Below the pieces are notes generated by a model, which saw nothing but the letters and a program-made list of their open reading frames with translations, ran no database searches and had not been told where the DNA came from. Positions 1 through 7,689 of a stretch of 64,000 nucleotides of DNA are shown here, in pieces. Origin of the DNA: Chloroflexota bacterium (GTDB lineage Bacteria; Chloroflexota; Dehalococcoidia; Bin125); contig QGNQ01000001.1 in NCBI GenBank assembly GCA_003228175.2, positions 62,001 through 126,000 on the forward strand, given 5' to 3'. Every line of letters starts with the position of its first letter. Positions within the stretch are counted from its first letter, which is position 1. The position numbers and the translations under genes were made by a program.

Positions 1-684
1 ATCCGCCTCGTTGAGATTGCGCTTGATGTGTTGCAGCGAGATCGGCGCGCGGTCGTGCAGCCGCTGGGCGATCTCGCCCACGCGCTCCAGGAACGCATCG
101 GCCGGGAAGACGTCGGAGACCAGGCCGATCTGCAGCGCCTGCTGAGCGTCAAGGGTGTCGCCCAGCAGGTACAGCTCGCGCGCTTTGGCGGGCCCCACGA
201 TGCGCGGCAGCGTCCACGTGCCGCCGAAGTCGCCCGACAGTCCCACGTTGCCGAAGGCGGTCAGGAACTTGGCCGAATCGGCCGCATAGCGCAGGTCGGC
301 GGCGCAGGCCCAGGCCAGACCCGCCCCGGCCACGGCGCCATTGATCGCGGCGATCGTGACTTTGCGCATCTCGCGCAGCATCTGCGAGGTCTGCATGTAC
401 GTGCGCAGAATGCTGATCCGCGCCTCCGTCGGCCCCTCGCCCAGGGTCCCGCTGGCACGCAGATCCCCGCCCGCGCAGAACCCACGCCCCGCCCCTGTCA
501 GGATCACCACGCGAACGCTGTCGTCGTTGTTGGCTGCGATGATCCCCGCCCGCGTCGCGTCCATCAGTGGACCATCCATCGCGTTGAGCGCTTCCGGACG
601 ATTCAGCGTGATCGTGGCGATGCCGTCCTGCACGGCATACCGGGCCGGCGCGTCCGGATCGTTGCTGGGGGTGGGATCGAGCAT
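1..684 (-). CDS. Enoyl-CoA hydratase/isomerase (crotonase family), PaaG-like, 3' end outside window
   Basis: Crotonase-fold enzyme acting on acyl-CoA thioesters in the cytoplasm. The protein starts MLDPTPSND and reads without interruption to the window edge, so the C-terminus is missing. Visible motifs are the first oxyanion-hole segment (GAGRGFCAGGDL), the second one (NGAVAGAGLAWACAADLRYA) and the active-site stretch GNVGLSGDFGGTW. Aligned by eye with rat enoyl-CoA hydratase, the first catalytic Glu (position 144) is not present, while an Asp sits at SGD as in PaaG-type isomerases and the second Glu position (KARELYLLG) is kept. This favours an isomerase or related reaction over simple hydration. 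It is divergent from the PH-domain gene at 860. ATG at 684 is the first start in frame. Confidence 0.85.
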   Translation of the reverse strand, partial: MLDPTPSNDPDAPARYAVQDGIATITLNRPEALNAMDGPLMDATRAGIIAANNDDSVRVVILTGAGRGFCAGGDLRASGTLGEGPTEARISILRTYMQTSQMLREMRKVTIAAINGAVAGAGLAWACAADLRYAADSAKFLTAFGNVGLSGDFGGTWTLPRIVGPAKARELYLLGDTLDAQQALQIGLVSDVFPADAFLERVGEIAQRLHDRAPISLQHIKRNLNEAD

Positions 685-859
685 GGGTACGGCCTTTCGG
701 GTCGCGCGGCCGTTCAGCCTCGCGCAGCGCTGTCGCTGGCGATGCTAGCTCACGGGCCCCGTTCGCGCGGGCTCCCTCCGCCCGGAACCCCCGGCCAACG
801 GAACTCCGCCGGCACCCGCTACGCTGCCACCGAATCGCCCTTGATGGGAGGAGCGCGTC

Positions 860-1408
860 GTGGCCCTGCCGGTGACATTGCAATCCGACGAACGACTGGT
901 GCTACGCAAGCGCCGCCACATGCTGTTCTTGACCTGGCAGATGGGCAGGGTCCTGCTCAGCGGCCTGATCCCAATCATCGTGCTGCTGATCGCGGTCGAT
1001 CAGATCACGGGCTTGGACGGCAACAACGGCACGATTACAGGCCTCGTCGCCGCCGTCTGGGGCGGCTTCTGGTTGGTCGTCGCCTACTTCACCTGGTACC
1101 GATACAACCGCGACGAGTGGGTCGTCACGAATCAACGGCTGATCGATTCCATCAAACACCACTGGTTCCACCACCAGATCTCGTCGGCCGACCTGATCCA
1201 GATCGAGGACATGTCCGTCAACCGCTCCGGCCTCCTGCAAACCATGTTCAACTTCGGCGATCTGCGCTGTCAGACGGCCGGCGCAACCCAGAACTTCGTC
1301 CTTCGTGGCATCCCGGACCCGGCCGGCGTGCTGGGCATCGTCGACGCCGAGCGCGACGCGGCACGGCGCGAGTTGGCGCACGGCATTGCGTCGGGTAGCA
1401 CCACCTAA
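860..1408 (+). CDS. PH (bPH2/YdbS-like) domain membrane protein
   Basis: A 182-residue membrane protein of unknown role. Two hydrophobic helices (about residues 31-48 and 62-80) are followed by a soluble part with the pattern of bacterial PH/YdbS-type domains: YRYNRDEWVVTNQRLID, then DLIQIEDMSVNRSG and GDLRCQTAG. Such domains sit on the cytoplasmic face of the membrane, and the substrate or partner is not known. The start is GTG with a strong GGGAGGAG 6-7 bases upstream (846-853). It stands alone: the upstream gene is divergent and the downstream one encodes a secreted protein. Confidence 0.75.
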   Translation: MALPVTLQSDERLVLRKRRHMLFLTWQMGRVLLSGLIPIIVLLIAVDQITGLDGNNGTITGLVAAVWGGFWLVVAYFTWYRYNRDEWVVTNQRLIDSIKHHWFHHQISSADLIQIEDMSVNRSGLLQTMFNFGDLRCQTAGATQNFVLRGIPDPAGVLGIVDAERDAARRELAHGIASGSTT

Positions 1409-1478
1409 TCGCCCGCGGGCCAGACCAGACCATCAGTCAGCACGAACAGTCAGCACGAAATTCGGCGAAGGATCCTCC

Positions 1479-2381
1479 ATGATGCTCGCTCCCCCCAAAT
1501 CGATTCTGGCGGCGCTGCTGCTGGGCGCGCTGGCGCTCACGATCGCGCTCTTCAGCACCTCCAGCCCAACCGGCGCGCAGGGCCTCAACGACGGCGAATC
1601 GGTCCAATTGCACCAGGGCGGCAATCTCGTCTCGTACCTCGGCCCCACGTCGCCCGTTGAGGTGGCGCTCAACGACGCCCTGATCTACGTCGACGTGGTC
1701 TGGTCGTTCCAGGCGCCCGTGCAGGAGTGGGCGCTGTGGTCGCCGGTGCTGCCGTCGGCGGTGCAAGGCATCAGCGAACTCGTCCAGAACGACGCCTACT
1801 TCATCTTCGTCTCGCAAGCCCTCACCTGGACCTTCCCCTTCCCGTTGCCACAAAGCTGCGCGGAACAGGCGGATCTGCGCGCGCAGCAGGCCGGCAGCTT
1901 CCCGGTCTTCTTCCTGATCGAGCCGGTCGAGTTCGCCGGCAACGCACCGGCCGTCTGTTCAGTGGACCGCGACCTGCCCGGCGTCGACCTGATCGCCGAG
2001 TCGGTCCAGGCGATGCTGGCCGGCCCCTCGCCGCCGGAGGCCGCGATCGGCGTGGCCTCGCGCTGGGCGGACGTCCTCTTCGATCCGTCGAACTGCGACG
2101 GCGCCGACTTCCAGATTGAGATCAGTGGGGGCTTAGCGACGATCCAGTTCTGCCGCGGCGTCATCCTGACCGGCGTCGTCGCCGACGCGATCATGCAGAC
2201 CCAGCTCAACGCCACCTTGACCGCCTGGGCCGACATCGACCGCGTCGCCATCCTCAATCAGGCCGGCGACTGCCTGTTCGATCTCTCAGGCCTCAACCTC
2301 TGCCTCGCGGGCGACACCACCGAGTGCCAGGGGCAGGCGTCAGACCCGCTGGACTGCCCCTTCCACGACCTTGAGGAATAG
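1479..2381 (+). CDS. Secreted GerMN-domain protein with one N-terminal 'GWN'-type module
   Basis: A 300-residue exported protein. Residues 1-38 form a signal peptide (MMLAPPKSILAALLLGALAL, ending after TGAQG). Residues about 45-125 contain one copy of a module that also occurs in the genes at 3679 and 27842: GGNLVSYLGPTSPVE, then VVWSFQAPVQEWALWSPVLP and a closing ALTWTFP. Residues about 160-285 fit the GerMN fold seen in spore-germination/LpqB-type lipoproteins: AESVQAMLAGPSPPEAAIG, a short GGLATIQF strand, and ADIDRVAILNQAGDCLFD. No lipobox Cys is present, so it is probably released or wall-held. ATG 1479 has GAAGGA 6 bases upstream. The following CoA transferase starts 9 bases after the stop. 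Confidence 0.7.
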   Translation: MMLAPPKSILAALLLGALALTIALFSTSSPTGAQGLNDGESVQLHQGGNLVSYLGPTSPVEVALNDALIYVDVVWSFQAPVQEWALWSPVLPSAVQGISELVQNDAYFIFVSQALTWTFPFPLPQSCAEQADLRAQQAGSFPVFFLIEPVEFAGNAPAVCSVDRDLPGVDLIAESVQAMLAGPSPPEAAIGVASRWADVLFDPSNCDGADFQIEISGGLATIQFCRGVILTGVVADAIMQTQLNATLTAWADIDRVAILNQAGDCLFDLSGLNLCLAGDTTECQGQASDPLDCPFHDLEE

Positions 2382-2390
2382 AGGCGCACG

Positions 2391-3596
2391 ATGACGACCG
2401 GCGCCAACATCGACACCGGCGTGCTGGCCGGCGTCCGCGTCCTCGACTTCGGGCGCTTCATCGCGGGGCCGTTCTGCGCCGCCCTGCTCGCCGACCTGGG
2501 CGCGGACGTGATCCGCATCGAGAAGGTCAGCGGCAGCGAGGATCGCTTCCTGCAGCCCGTCGCGGAGGACCACGCCGGCGCGATGTTCCTGCAATGCAAT
2601 CGCGGCAAGCGCGGTCTCACACTCAACCCCATGAAGCCCGAGGGCCAGGAGATCGTTCGCAAGCTGGTCAAAACCGCCGACGTCGTGATCGCCAATCTCC
2701 CGCCCGACACGATCCTGCGCATGGGCCTGGACTACGAAACCCTGCGCGAGATTCAGCCCCAGATCATCCTCTCCACCGTCTCCGCGCTGGGCACGAAGGG
2801 GCCCTGGGCCAACAAAGTCGGCTTCGACGGGGTCGCGCAAGCGATGTCCGGCAACGCCTTCCTCACCGGCCACGCGGACGAGCCCATGAAGGCCTGGGTG
2901 CCCTACGTGGACTTCGGCACGGCGGCGTTCTCCGCCCTGGGGATCGTCTCAGCGCTGCTGGCGCGAACGCAGGGGCGCGGCGGCCAGCGCGTCGAGGCGT
3001 CGTTGCTGCGCACCGCCCTCACGATTAACAACGCCACCCTGATCGAGCAGCACCTGCTGCATCCGGACCGCGTCGGCAGCGGCAACCGCGGGCAGACCGC
3101 CGGCCCCTCCGATGTCTTCCAGACGCGCGATGGCTGGGTGCTGATCTCCGTCTCCGGGCAGATGCTGTTCGACCGGATTGCGTCGCTGCTGAACGACCCC
3201 GGCCTGCTGGACGACCCTCGCTTCGCCGACGACCTGCTGCGTGGCGAGCACGGCGATGTCCTCAGCGAAATGATGACGCCCTGGTTCGCCCAGCGATCGA
3301 CGGAGGAAGCCCTGGCGGAGTTGGAAGTCGCACGAATCCCGGCCGGGCCCGTCTATTCACCCCAACAGGCCTTGGACGATCCCCACATCCAGGCCAGCGA
3401 GATCCTGGGCGGGATTCAGTACCCCGGCGCCGTCGCTGATGCGCCCATCGCGGGCTCGCCCATGGAGATGTCCGGTACGCCGGCCGCGCCGCAGGGGCGG
3501 TCGCCGCAGTTGGGCGAGCACACGGATGCGATCCTTCAGGACTTGGGTTACGACGCGGACACGATCGCGGCCTTGCATGAGGCCCGCGTCGTCTAG
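2391..3596 (+). CDS. Family III CoA transferase (CaiB/BaiF)
   Basis: Moves CoA between acyl-CoA and a free carboxylic acid in the cytoplasm; the substrate cannot be told from sequence. The 401-residue length is normal for the family. The family opening GVRVLDFGRFIAGPFCAALLADLGADVIRIE is split across residues 14-45, and the likely catalytic Asp is D174 in VPYVDFGTAAF (equivalent to Asp169 of formyl-CoA transferase). SVSGQMLFDRIASLL and ELEVARIPAGPVYSPQQALDDPH are typical of the second domain. It follows the secreted GerMN gene with a 9-base gap, so it may be co-transcribed, although the functions look unrelated. Confidence 0.9.
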   Translation: MTTGANIDTGVLAGVRVLDFGRFIAGPFCAALLADLGADVIRIEKVSGSEDRFLQPVAEDHAGAMFLQCNRGKRGLTLNPMKPEGQEIVRKLVKTADVVIANLPPDTILRMGLDYETLREIQPQIILSTVSALGTKGPWANKVGFDGVAQAMSGNAFLTGHADEPMKAWVPYVDFGTAAFSALGIVSALLARTQGRGGQRVEASLLRTALTINNATLIEQHLLHPDRVGSGNRGQTAGPSDVFQTRDGWVLISVSGQMLFDRIASLLNDPGLLDDPRFADDLLRGEHGDVLSEMMTPWFAQRSTEEALAELEVARIPAGPVYSPQQALDDPHIQASEILGGIQYPGAVADAPIAGSPMEMSGTPAAPQGRSPQLGEHTDAILQDLGYDADTIAALHEARVV

Positions 3597-3667
3597 CGGT
3601 GTGTCGCAAACAGCATCAGACGCGGAACCGCGGCTGACGGGGGGTCGTCCCGTTGTCGTAGCCACGC

Positions 3668-3673
3668 AGGAGG
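3668..3673 (+). promoter_or_regulatory. Strong Shine-Dalgarno (AGGAGG) that argues for a TTG start
   Basis: A perfect AGGAGG lies 5 bases before an in-frame TTG at 3679 but 17 bases before the first ATG at 3691. The spacing favours TTG as the initiation codon of the secreted protein that follows. Confidence 0.6.
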
Positions 3674-3678
3674 TTCCC

Positions 3679-5817
3679 TTGTCTCGACAAATGAAGTCTC
3701 TACGAACGAAGTCTCGACGAACGAAGTCTCGACGAATGAAGGCTCTACGAACGAAGCCCCGCCCAACGCACGATCGATTCACGATCTCCCGCCTCCCCCG
3801 CATCGCCGCATCGCGCTTGCTCGTCGCGACGCTGGCGGCGCTGCTGCTGTCGGTCGCCGCCCTCGCCCTGTCCGACGATCCCGCCGCCGCCGACGCTCCC
3901 ACGCCCGCCGATCAGACGGAGCTGGATTCGAATCGAGCGCTCTGGGACTCGCTGGGCATCCGCGACTATCGCCTGACGACGCGGCAGTCCTGCTTCTGCG
4001 TGTTCACGGAGCCGGTCCGCGTCACGGTCCAGAACGGCGTCGTTACGCAGACCGGCGATGCCTTCGGATTCGGCGACCCACCCCCTGACTTCGCCGTCTT
4101 CACCGTCGACGTTCTATTCGATCGGGTGCAGGAGTTGATCGATCTGCCCGCCGCCGACCTGGTTGTGGAGTACGACCCGGAAAACGGCATCCCGCGCTCC
4201 ATCAGCGTCGATCAGATCGCGCTCGCCGTCGACGATGAGTTCACGATCACCGTTCAGAACTTCCACGCGATCCCAGGCGCTGCCGAACGCGCGGAGCTGG
4301 CCGCGAACCTCGCGCTGTGGGAATCGCTGCGCATTCGCGACTATCGCCTCACGACCTTCCTGGGCTGCTTCTGCTTCGAGCCCGCGCCGGTCACCGTCAC
4401 TGTCCGCGACGGGCAGATCGTGGCGACGGATCCGGTCGACGCGTCCGCCTTCCTGGCGCTGACCGTCGAAAAGCTGTTCGACAAGATCGCCAGAGCCATC
4501 GACGGGCCGGTTGACTCGCTGCGCGTCACCTACGACCCGGACACGGGCATCCCGCTGACCCTCGACATCGACGAAGACTTCGGCATCGCCGATGAGGAAG
4601 AGTTCATCGAGGTGCGCGACTTCACCCCATTGAACGGGGCCGAGGACGCGTTCACGATGCCGTTCGGCTGGAACATCGTGGGTTGGAGCGGCGCAACGCC
4701 AGTCGAAACCGCGACGGAGTCGATCGCCGGCGCATTCGATGCGCTGTTCGGCTGGTCCGCCGCCGCGCAGGCGTTCAAGTCCTACTTCCCCGCGGCGGCG
4801 GGGCCCGCGAACAGCCTGGCCGAACTGGAGCAGGGCCAGGGCTACTGGGTCCGCGTCACGAATCCGGCAGGCGCACTGTGGCAACAACCGCCGCTCACGA
4901 TCGAGTTGGTGGCAGGCCTCAATCTCGTCATGTGGGGTGGCCCCAGCGGCGCCGCCATCGAGGATGTGGTCGGCGATCTGGGACGCGCGCTCCGCTCCCT
5001 GTCCGTGTGGGACGCGCGCGGCCAGCGCTTCCAGAGCTTCGCGCCGAACCGGCCCGCGTTCCTCAACACCGCGCGGACCCTGCTGCACGGCCAGGGCCTC
5101 TGGCTGGACGTCGACCGGGCGCTGACCTGGCGGCAGCCGTCCGCCATCCAAGGCGAGACGTTCGACGTGGCGGAGGGCGAGCCTGTCACGCTCGCCCCGG
5201 GCGACACCGCCGCCCTGACCAACTCGCCGCTGCGCATCCGCTTCGAGCGGGTCAGCTTCGACAACCGCTGCCCGTCCGATGTCGTCTGCATCACCGCCGG
5301 GGAAGTCCGCACGGAGGTCACCGCGACAATCGACGGGCAGCCTCAATCGCTCACGCTGACCGTCCCCGGCGATGGCTCGCAGGTCGAAATCGGCAGATTC
5401 ATTATTGAAGCGGTGGAGATCGCGCCGGGAGCGCTGAGCACCGTTGTGATCGCGCCGCGGGACTACCGGCTCAGCGTTCAGCTGCGCCGCGATGCGTTCC
5501 AGGCGGGGCTCGTCCCCGCCCAGATCGACTCCGTGGAGATCGTCGTGGCGGAGTCGTTCCCGGTGCAGATCTTCGTCCCGATCCAGTCGATCGCGCCCAG
5601 CTCCTGCGAGACCTTCGACCACGTCACCACCACCCGCCAGGGCACGACGATCACCATCGACGTCTGGAACCGGGGCCAGCCCCCCGCGATCCTGGCCCCC
5701 TGCTTAGCGGTGATTACGGAGTCCCAGCACAACGTCGCGTTGGGTAGCGACTTCGTCCCGGGTGTCGAATATCGCGTCCTCGTGGGCGACCAGGAGCGGC
5801 GCTTCACGACGCCCTGA
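3679..5817 (+). CDS. Secreted modular protein: two DUF6174 domains, two 'GWN' modules, C-terminal beta domains
   Basis: About 712 residues from TTG 3679. The first 40 residues are strongly basic and repetitive (SRQMK, SLRTK, SRRTK, SRRMK, ALRTK), followed by a hydrophobic export segment (LLVATLAALLLSVAALAL). Two tandem DUF6174 copies follow, recognised by LWDSLGIRDYRLTTRQSCFC and LWESLRIRDYRLTTFLGCFC, each ending in a YDPxxGIP motif. Next come two copies of the module shared with the 1479 and 27842 genes (GWNIVGWSGATPVE and GLNLVMWGGPSGA). A domain with paired cysteines follows (DNRCPSDVVC), and finally a strand-rich tail with SSCETFDHVTTTRQG and LGSDFVPGVEYRVLVGD. There is no sorting motif or lipobox. 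The function is unknown; it is probably extracellular. A strong terminator follows. Confidence 0.65.
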   Translation: MSRQMKSLRTKSRRTKSRRMKALRTKPRPTHDRFTISRLPRIAASRLLVATLAALLLSVAALALSDDPAAADAPTPADQTELDSNRALWDSLGIRDYRLTTRQSCFCVFTEPVRVTVQNGVVTQTGDAFGFGDPPPDFAVFTVDVLFDRVQELIDLPAADLVVEYDPENGIPRSISVDQIALAVDDEFTITVQNFHAIPGAAERAELAANLALWESLRIRDYRLTTFLGCFCFEPAPVTVTVRDGQIVATDPVDASAFLALTVEKLFDKIARAIDGPVDSLRVTYDPDTGIPLTLDIDEDFGIADEEEFIEVRDFTPLNGAEDAFTMPFGWNIVGWSGATPVETATESIAGAFDALFGWSAAAQAFKSYFPAAAGPANSLAELEQGQGYWVRVTNPAGALWQQPPLTIELVAGLNLVMWGGPSGAAIEDVVGDLGRALRSLSVWDARGQRFQSFAPNRPAFLNTARTLLHGQGLWLDVDRALTWRQPSAIQGETFDVAEGEPVTLAPGDTAALTNSPLRIRFERVSFDNRCPSDVVCITAGEVRTEVTATIDGQPQSLTLTVPGDGSQVEIGRFIIEAVEIAPGALSTVVIAPRDYRLSVQLRRDAFQAGLVPAQIDSVEIVVAESFPVQIFVPIQSIAPSSCETFDHVTTTRQGTTITIDVWNRGQPPAILAPCLAVITESQHNVALGSDFVPGVEYRVLVGDQERRFTTP
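3681..3755 (+). repeat. 15-bp tandem repeat, five copies, inside a coding start
   Basis: Five consecutive 15-base units of the form gtctcgacgaacgaa, differing at a few positions, run from 3681 to 3755. In frame they encode the basic pentapeptides SRQMK, SLRTK, SRRTK, SRRMK and ALRTK at the N-terminus of the secreted protein. Because the unit is a multiple of three, copy-number change would lengthen or shorten the basic n-region without a frameshift. Confidence 0.85.
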
Positions 5818-5880
5818 GCCTCCCCCCGCGCGCCCAATCGCGCCCAAGCGGGCCGGCGACGACGGACAATCTGTTCACAC

Positions 5881-5914
5881 GCGAAGCGGCCCGGCATACG
5901 CCGGGCCGCTTCGC
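5881..5914. terminator. Bidirectional hairpin terminator
   Basis: A perfect 15-bp stem (gcgaagcggcccggc with its complement) closes a 4-base loop (atac) between the convergent genes ending at 5817 and 5945. No clear T-run follows, as is common in GC-rich genomes. Confidence 0.8.
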
Positions 5915-5944
5915 TGTTGCGGGGGTTGCCGGGACCGCGGCAGG

Positions 5945-6679
5945 CTAGACGCCTGCCCGGGCCCCATTGCCACTGCGACTCCCGTTGCCGTTCGGGGCCG
6001 TGCGTGCCGGCTCAGTCCGGCTGGGCGTCGCGGCCAGCCGCTCCCGATTCGCGAGCACGCCCGCGAGCGGCGTCTCCGCGATCTCGTCCGTGCGAGGCAC
6101 GTCCGTGGTCATGTGTAGTTCGCCCTCATACGTCGCGCCGTCCTCGATCGTGATCCGCGCGGCGGTGGAAGAGCCACGAATCACCGCCGTAGGCAGCAGC
6201 TTGAGGCCACCGTGGCTGTGTACGTCACCCTGCACGTTGCCCGAGATCAGCACCTCGGCCGCCTCGATGCGCGCCTGCACGACGGCGCCCTCGGCGACGG
6301 TCAACTTGCCGTCGCAAACGATCTCGCCCTCCACGCGGCCCTCGATCCGCAGGTCCTTGGCGGAGCGCAGCGTGCCCTCCACCGTCGTGTGGCGGTCCAG
6401 GTACGTGTGCTCGGCCACGGGCCGTCGCCCCGACACTGCCGTCGGGCCCGCTTCCGTACGAGCGTCGGGGAGTTCGCTGGGGGTCGTGCGGGGCTCGCGT
6501 GCGGGCGGCGCGACGTCGGTTTCGTATGCGATGGGAGTGTCCTCACTGTGTGCTCGGGGGGAGGCAGGGCTGCTCAGGCTGGAGTGGCGGGCGGGTGAGC
6601 GATCCGCCACCGCCTGGCGCGGCGGCTGCAAGTCGCCGTAGCGCGGGGTAGGCGTGGTTGCGCGGAACGGGGTGCGCAT
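5945..6679 (-). CDS. Bactofilin-like cytoskeletal protein
   Basis: A 244-residue protein with a long low-complexity N-terminal part (residues 1-110, rich in Pro, Ser, Thr and Arg), then a bactofilin/DUF583 core of about 100 residues built from short beta-helix turns: THTTVEGTLRSAKDLRIEG-type strands, RVEGEIVCDGKLTVAEGAVV, VLISGNVQGDV and GATYEGELHM. Bactofilins polymerise without nucleotide into filaments that place cell-wall or polar machinery. The Pro/Ser-rich N-terminus is unusually long for the family, and a Gly/Asn/Arg-rich tail closes the protein. ATG 6679 was chosen over a longer frame because a GAGGAG lies just upstream. It is a single gene bounded by terminators on both sides. Confidence 0.85.
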   Translation of the reverse strand: MRTPFRATTPTPRYGDLQPPRQAVADRSPARHSSLSSPASPRAHSEDTPIAYETDVAPPAREPRTTPSELPDARTEAGPTAVSGRRPVAEHTYLDRHTTVEGTLRSAKDLRIEGRVEGEIVCDGKLTVAEGAVVQARIEAAEVLISGNVQGDVHSHGGLKLLPTAVIRGSSTAARITIEDGATYEGELHMTTDVPRTDEIAETPLAGVLANRERLAATPSRTEPARTAPNGNGSRSGNGARAGV

Positions 6680-6703
6680 AGAGCTCCTCTCAAGAAGCGA
6701 AAG

Positions 6704-6720
6704 CCCCCCGTCAGCGGGGG
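6704..6720 (-). terminator. Short GC hairpin before the bactofilin gene
   Basis: On the minus strand a 6-bp stem CCCCCG/CGGGGG with loop CTGA is followed by GCTTTC. It lies downstream of the hydratase stop (6903) and just ahead of the bactofilin ribosome-binding site, so it may end the selenoprotein-hydratase transcript. It could also be a leader structure. Confidence 0.45.
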
Positions 6721-6902
6721 ATCGGGTGTCGATGGGGCCGGCACACACCGCGGGCGTGCCCGGCGACCCCGGCAATGCCGAGATCGGCGGCGCAGGCAGG
6801 CGGCGCTACGAACGAGGCCCGACCCTCATGCGGCCTAACGTCGGCCGCGGCGTCTGGGTTCCCGGCCGGCGTTCGGCTGAGAGTGCGGGCGGGCGGCTGC
6901 GG

Positions 6903-7679
6903 CTAGGCGAGCTCGATCGCGACGCCGCCGATGTCGCGGAACTGCGCCGCGACCCGCGTTGGTCCGCTCACGGTCGTGCGCACGAGGGCGCCAGTGATCA
7001 CGCGCTGGCCCGGCTCCAGGCCCCGTCCGAAGCGGTCGAGCTGCTGCGCCAGACGGCTGAGCGAGAGAAAGTGGTCCTCAACGTGGCCTGCCGCCGCTTG
7101 TCGGCCCACCTCCGCGCCGTCCTGCTCAAGACGCACTTCCAGGGTGTCCAGATCCTGATCGACGGGGACCGGGCTGATCTCGTCCCCCACGACGATCCCC
7201 CAGTTGGTCATGTTGTTGGCGATCTGCAGGGCCGCCGACTTCCCCGTGTAGCGCCCTTTCGCGTTCAGCTCCAGCCCCGCCAGAACAGCCCCACCGGGTG
7301 CGCACACCGCGGCGCGAGCCTCGGCCGGGGTCACGCTGGGTCCGCGCAGCGGCGCGCCCAGGCGCACGCACAGCTCCCCCTCGACGCCGTCCAGCCCACC
7401 GCCCAGCATCGCCGTCGCGCCCGACGCGAAGATCCGGCTGGCCAGCAAGAAGCCGAAGGGCCGGAAGCCCGGCCCCATCCGGTCCAGCGCCGCGCCGGAG
7501 GTCAGGCCCACCTTCCAGCCCCCCAGTTGCTCCCCTTCGCCCTCCAAGCGTTCCAGTAGCTGGAGCTGAAGCGCCAGTCCGTCTTCCAGGCTCAGGTCGC
7601 CCTCGCTGGCCGGCGTGGCGTCGAAATGTCCGCTGTGCCAGCTCGCCAGCAGTCGATCGACGATCGCGCCCTCGTTCAT
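6903..7679 (-). CDS. 2-oxopent-4-enoate hydratase / fumarylacetoacetase-family protein
   Basis: A 258-residue member of the 2-keto-4-pentenoate hydratase group (MhpD/HpcG/XylJ type), which adds water to 2-hydroxydienoates at the end of meta-cleavage routes, or the related oxalocrotonate decarboxylases. Visible features are GGWKVGLTSGAALDRMG near residue 55, the acidic metal-site stretch DGVEGELCVRLGAPL, and the C-terminal LEPGQRVITGALVRTTV. It starts 10 bases after the stop of the upstream GrdB-like gene, so the two form one transcription unit. No ring-cleavage dioxygenase is nearby, so an aromatic-pathway role is not shown here. Confidence 0.8.
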   Translation of the reverse strand: MNEGAIVDRLLASWHSGHFDATPASEGDLSLEDGLALQLQLLERLEGEGEQLGGWKVGLTSGAALDRMGPGFRPFGFLLASRIFASGATAMLGGGLDGVEGELCVRLGAPLRGPSVTPAEARAAVCAPGGAVLAGLELNAKGRYTGKSAALQIANNMTNWGIVVGDEISPVPVDQDLDTLEVRLEQDGAEVGRQAAAGHVEDHFLSLSRLAQQLDRFGRGLEPGQRVITGALVRTTVSGPTRVAAQFRDIGGVAIELA

Positions 7680-7689
7680 GTGCGGGCGC

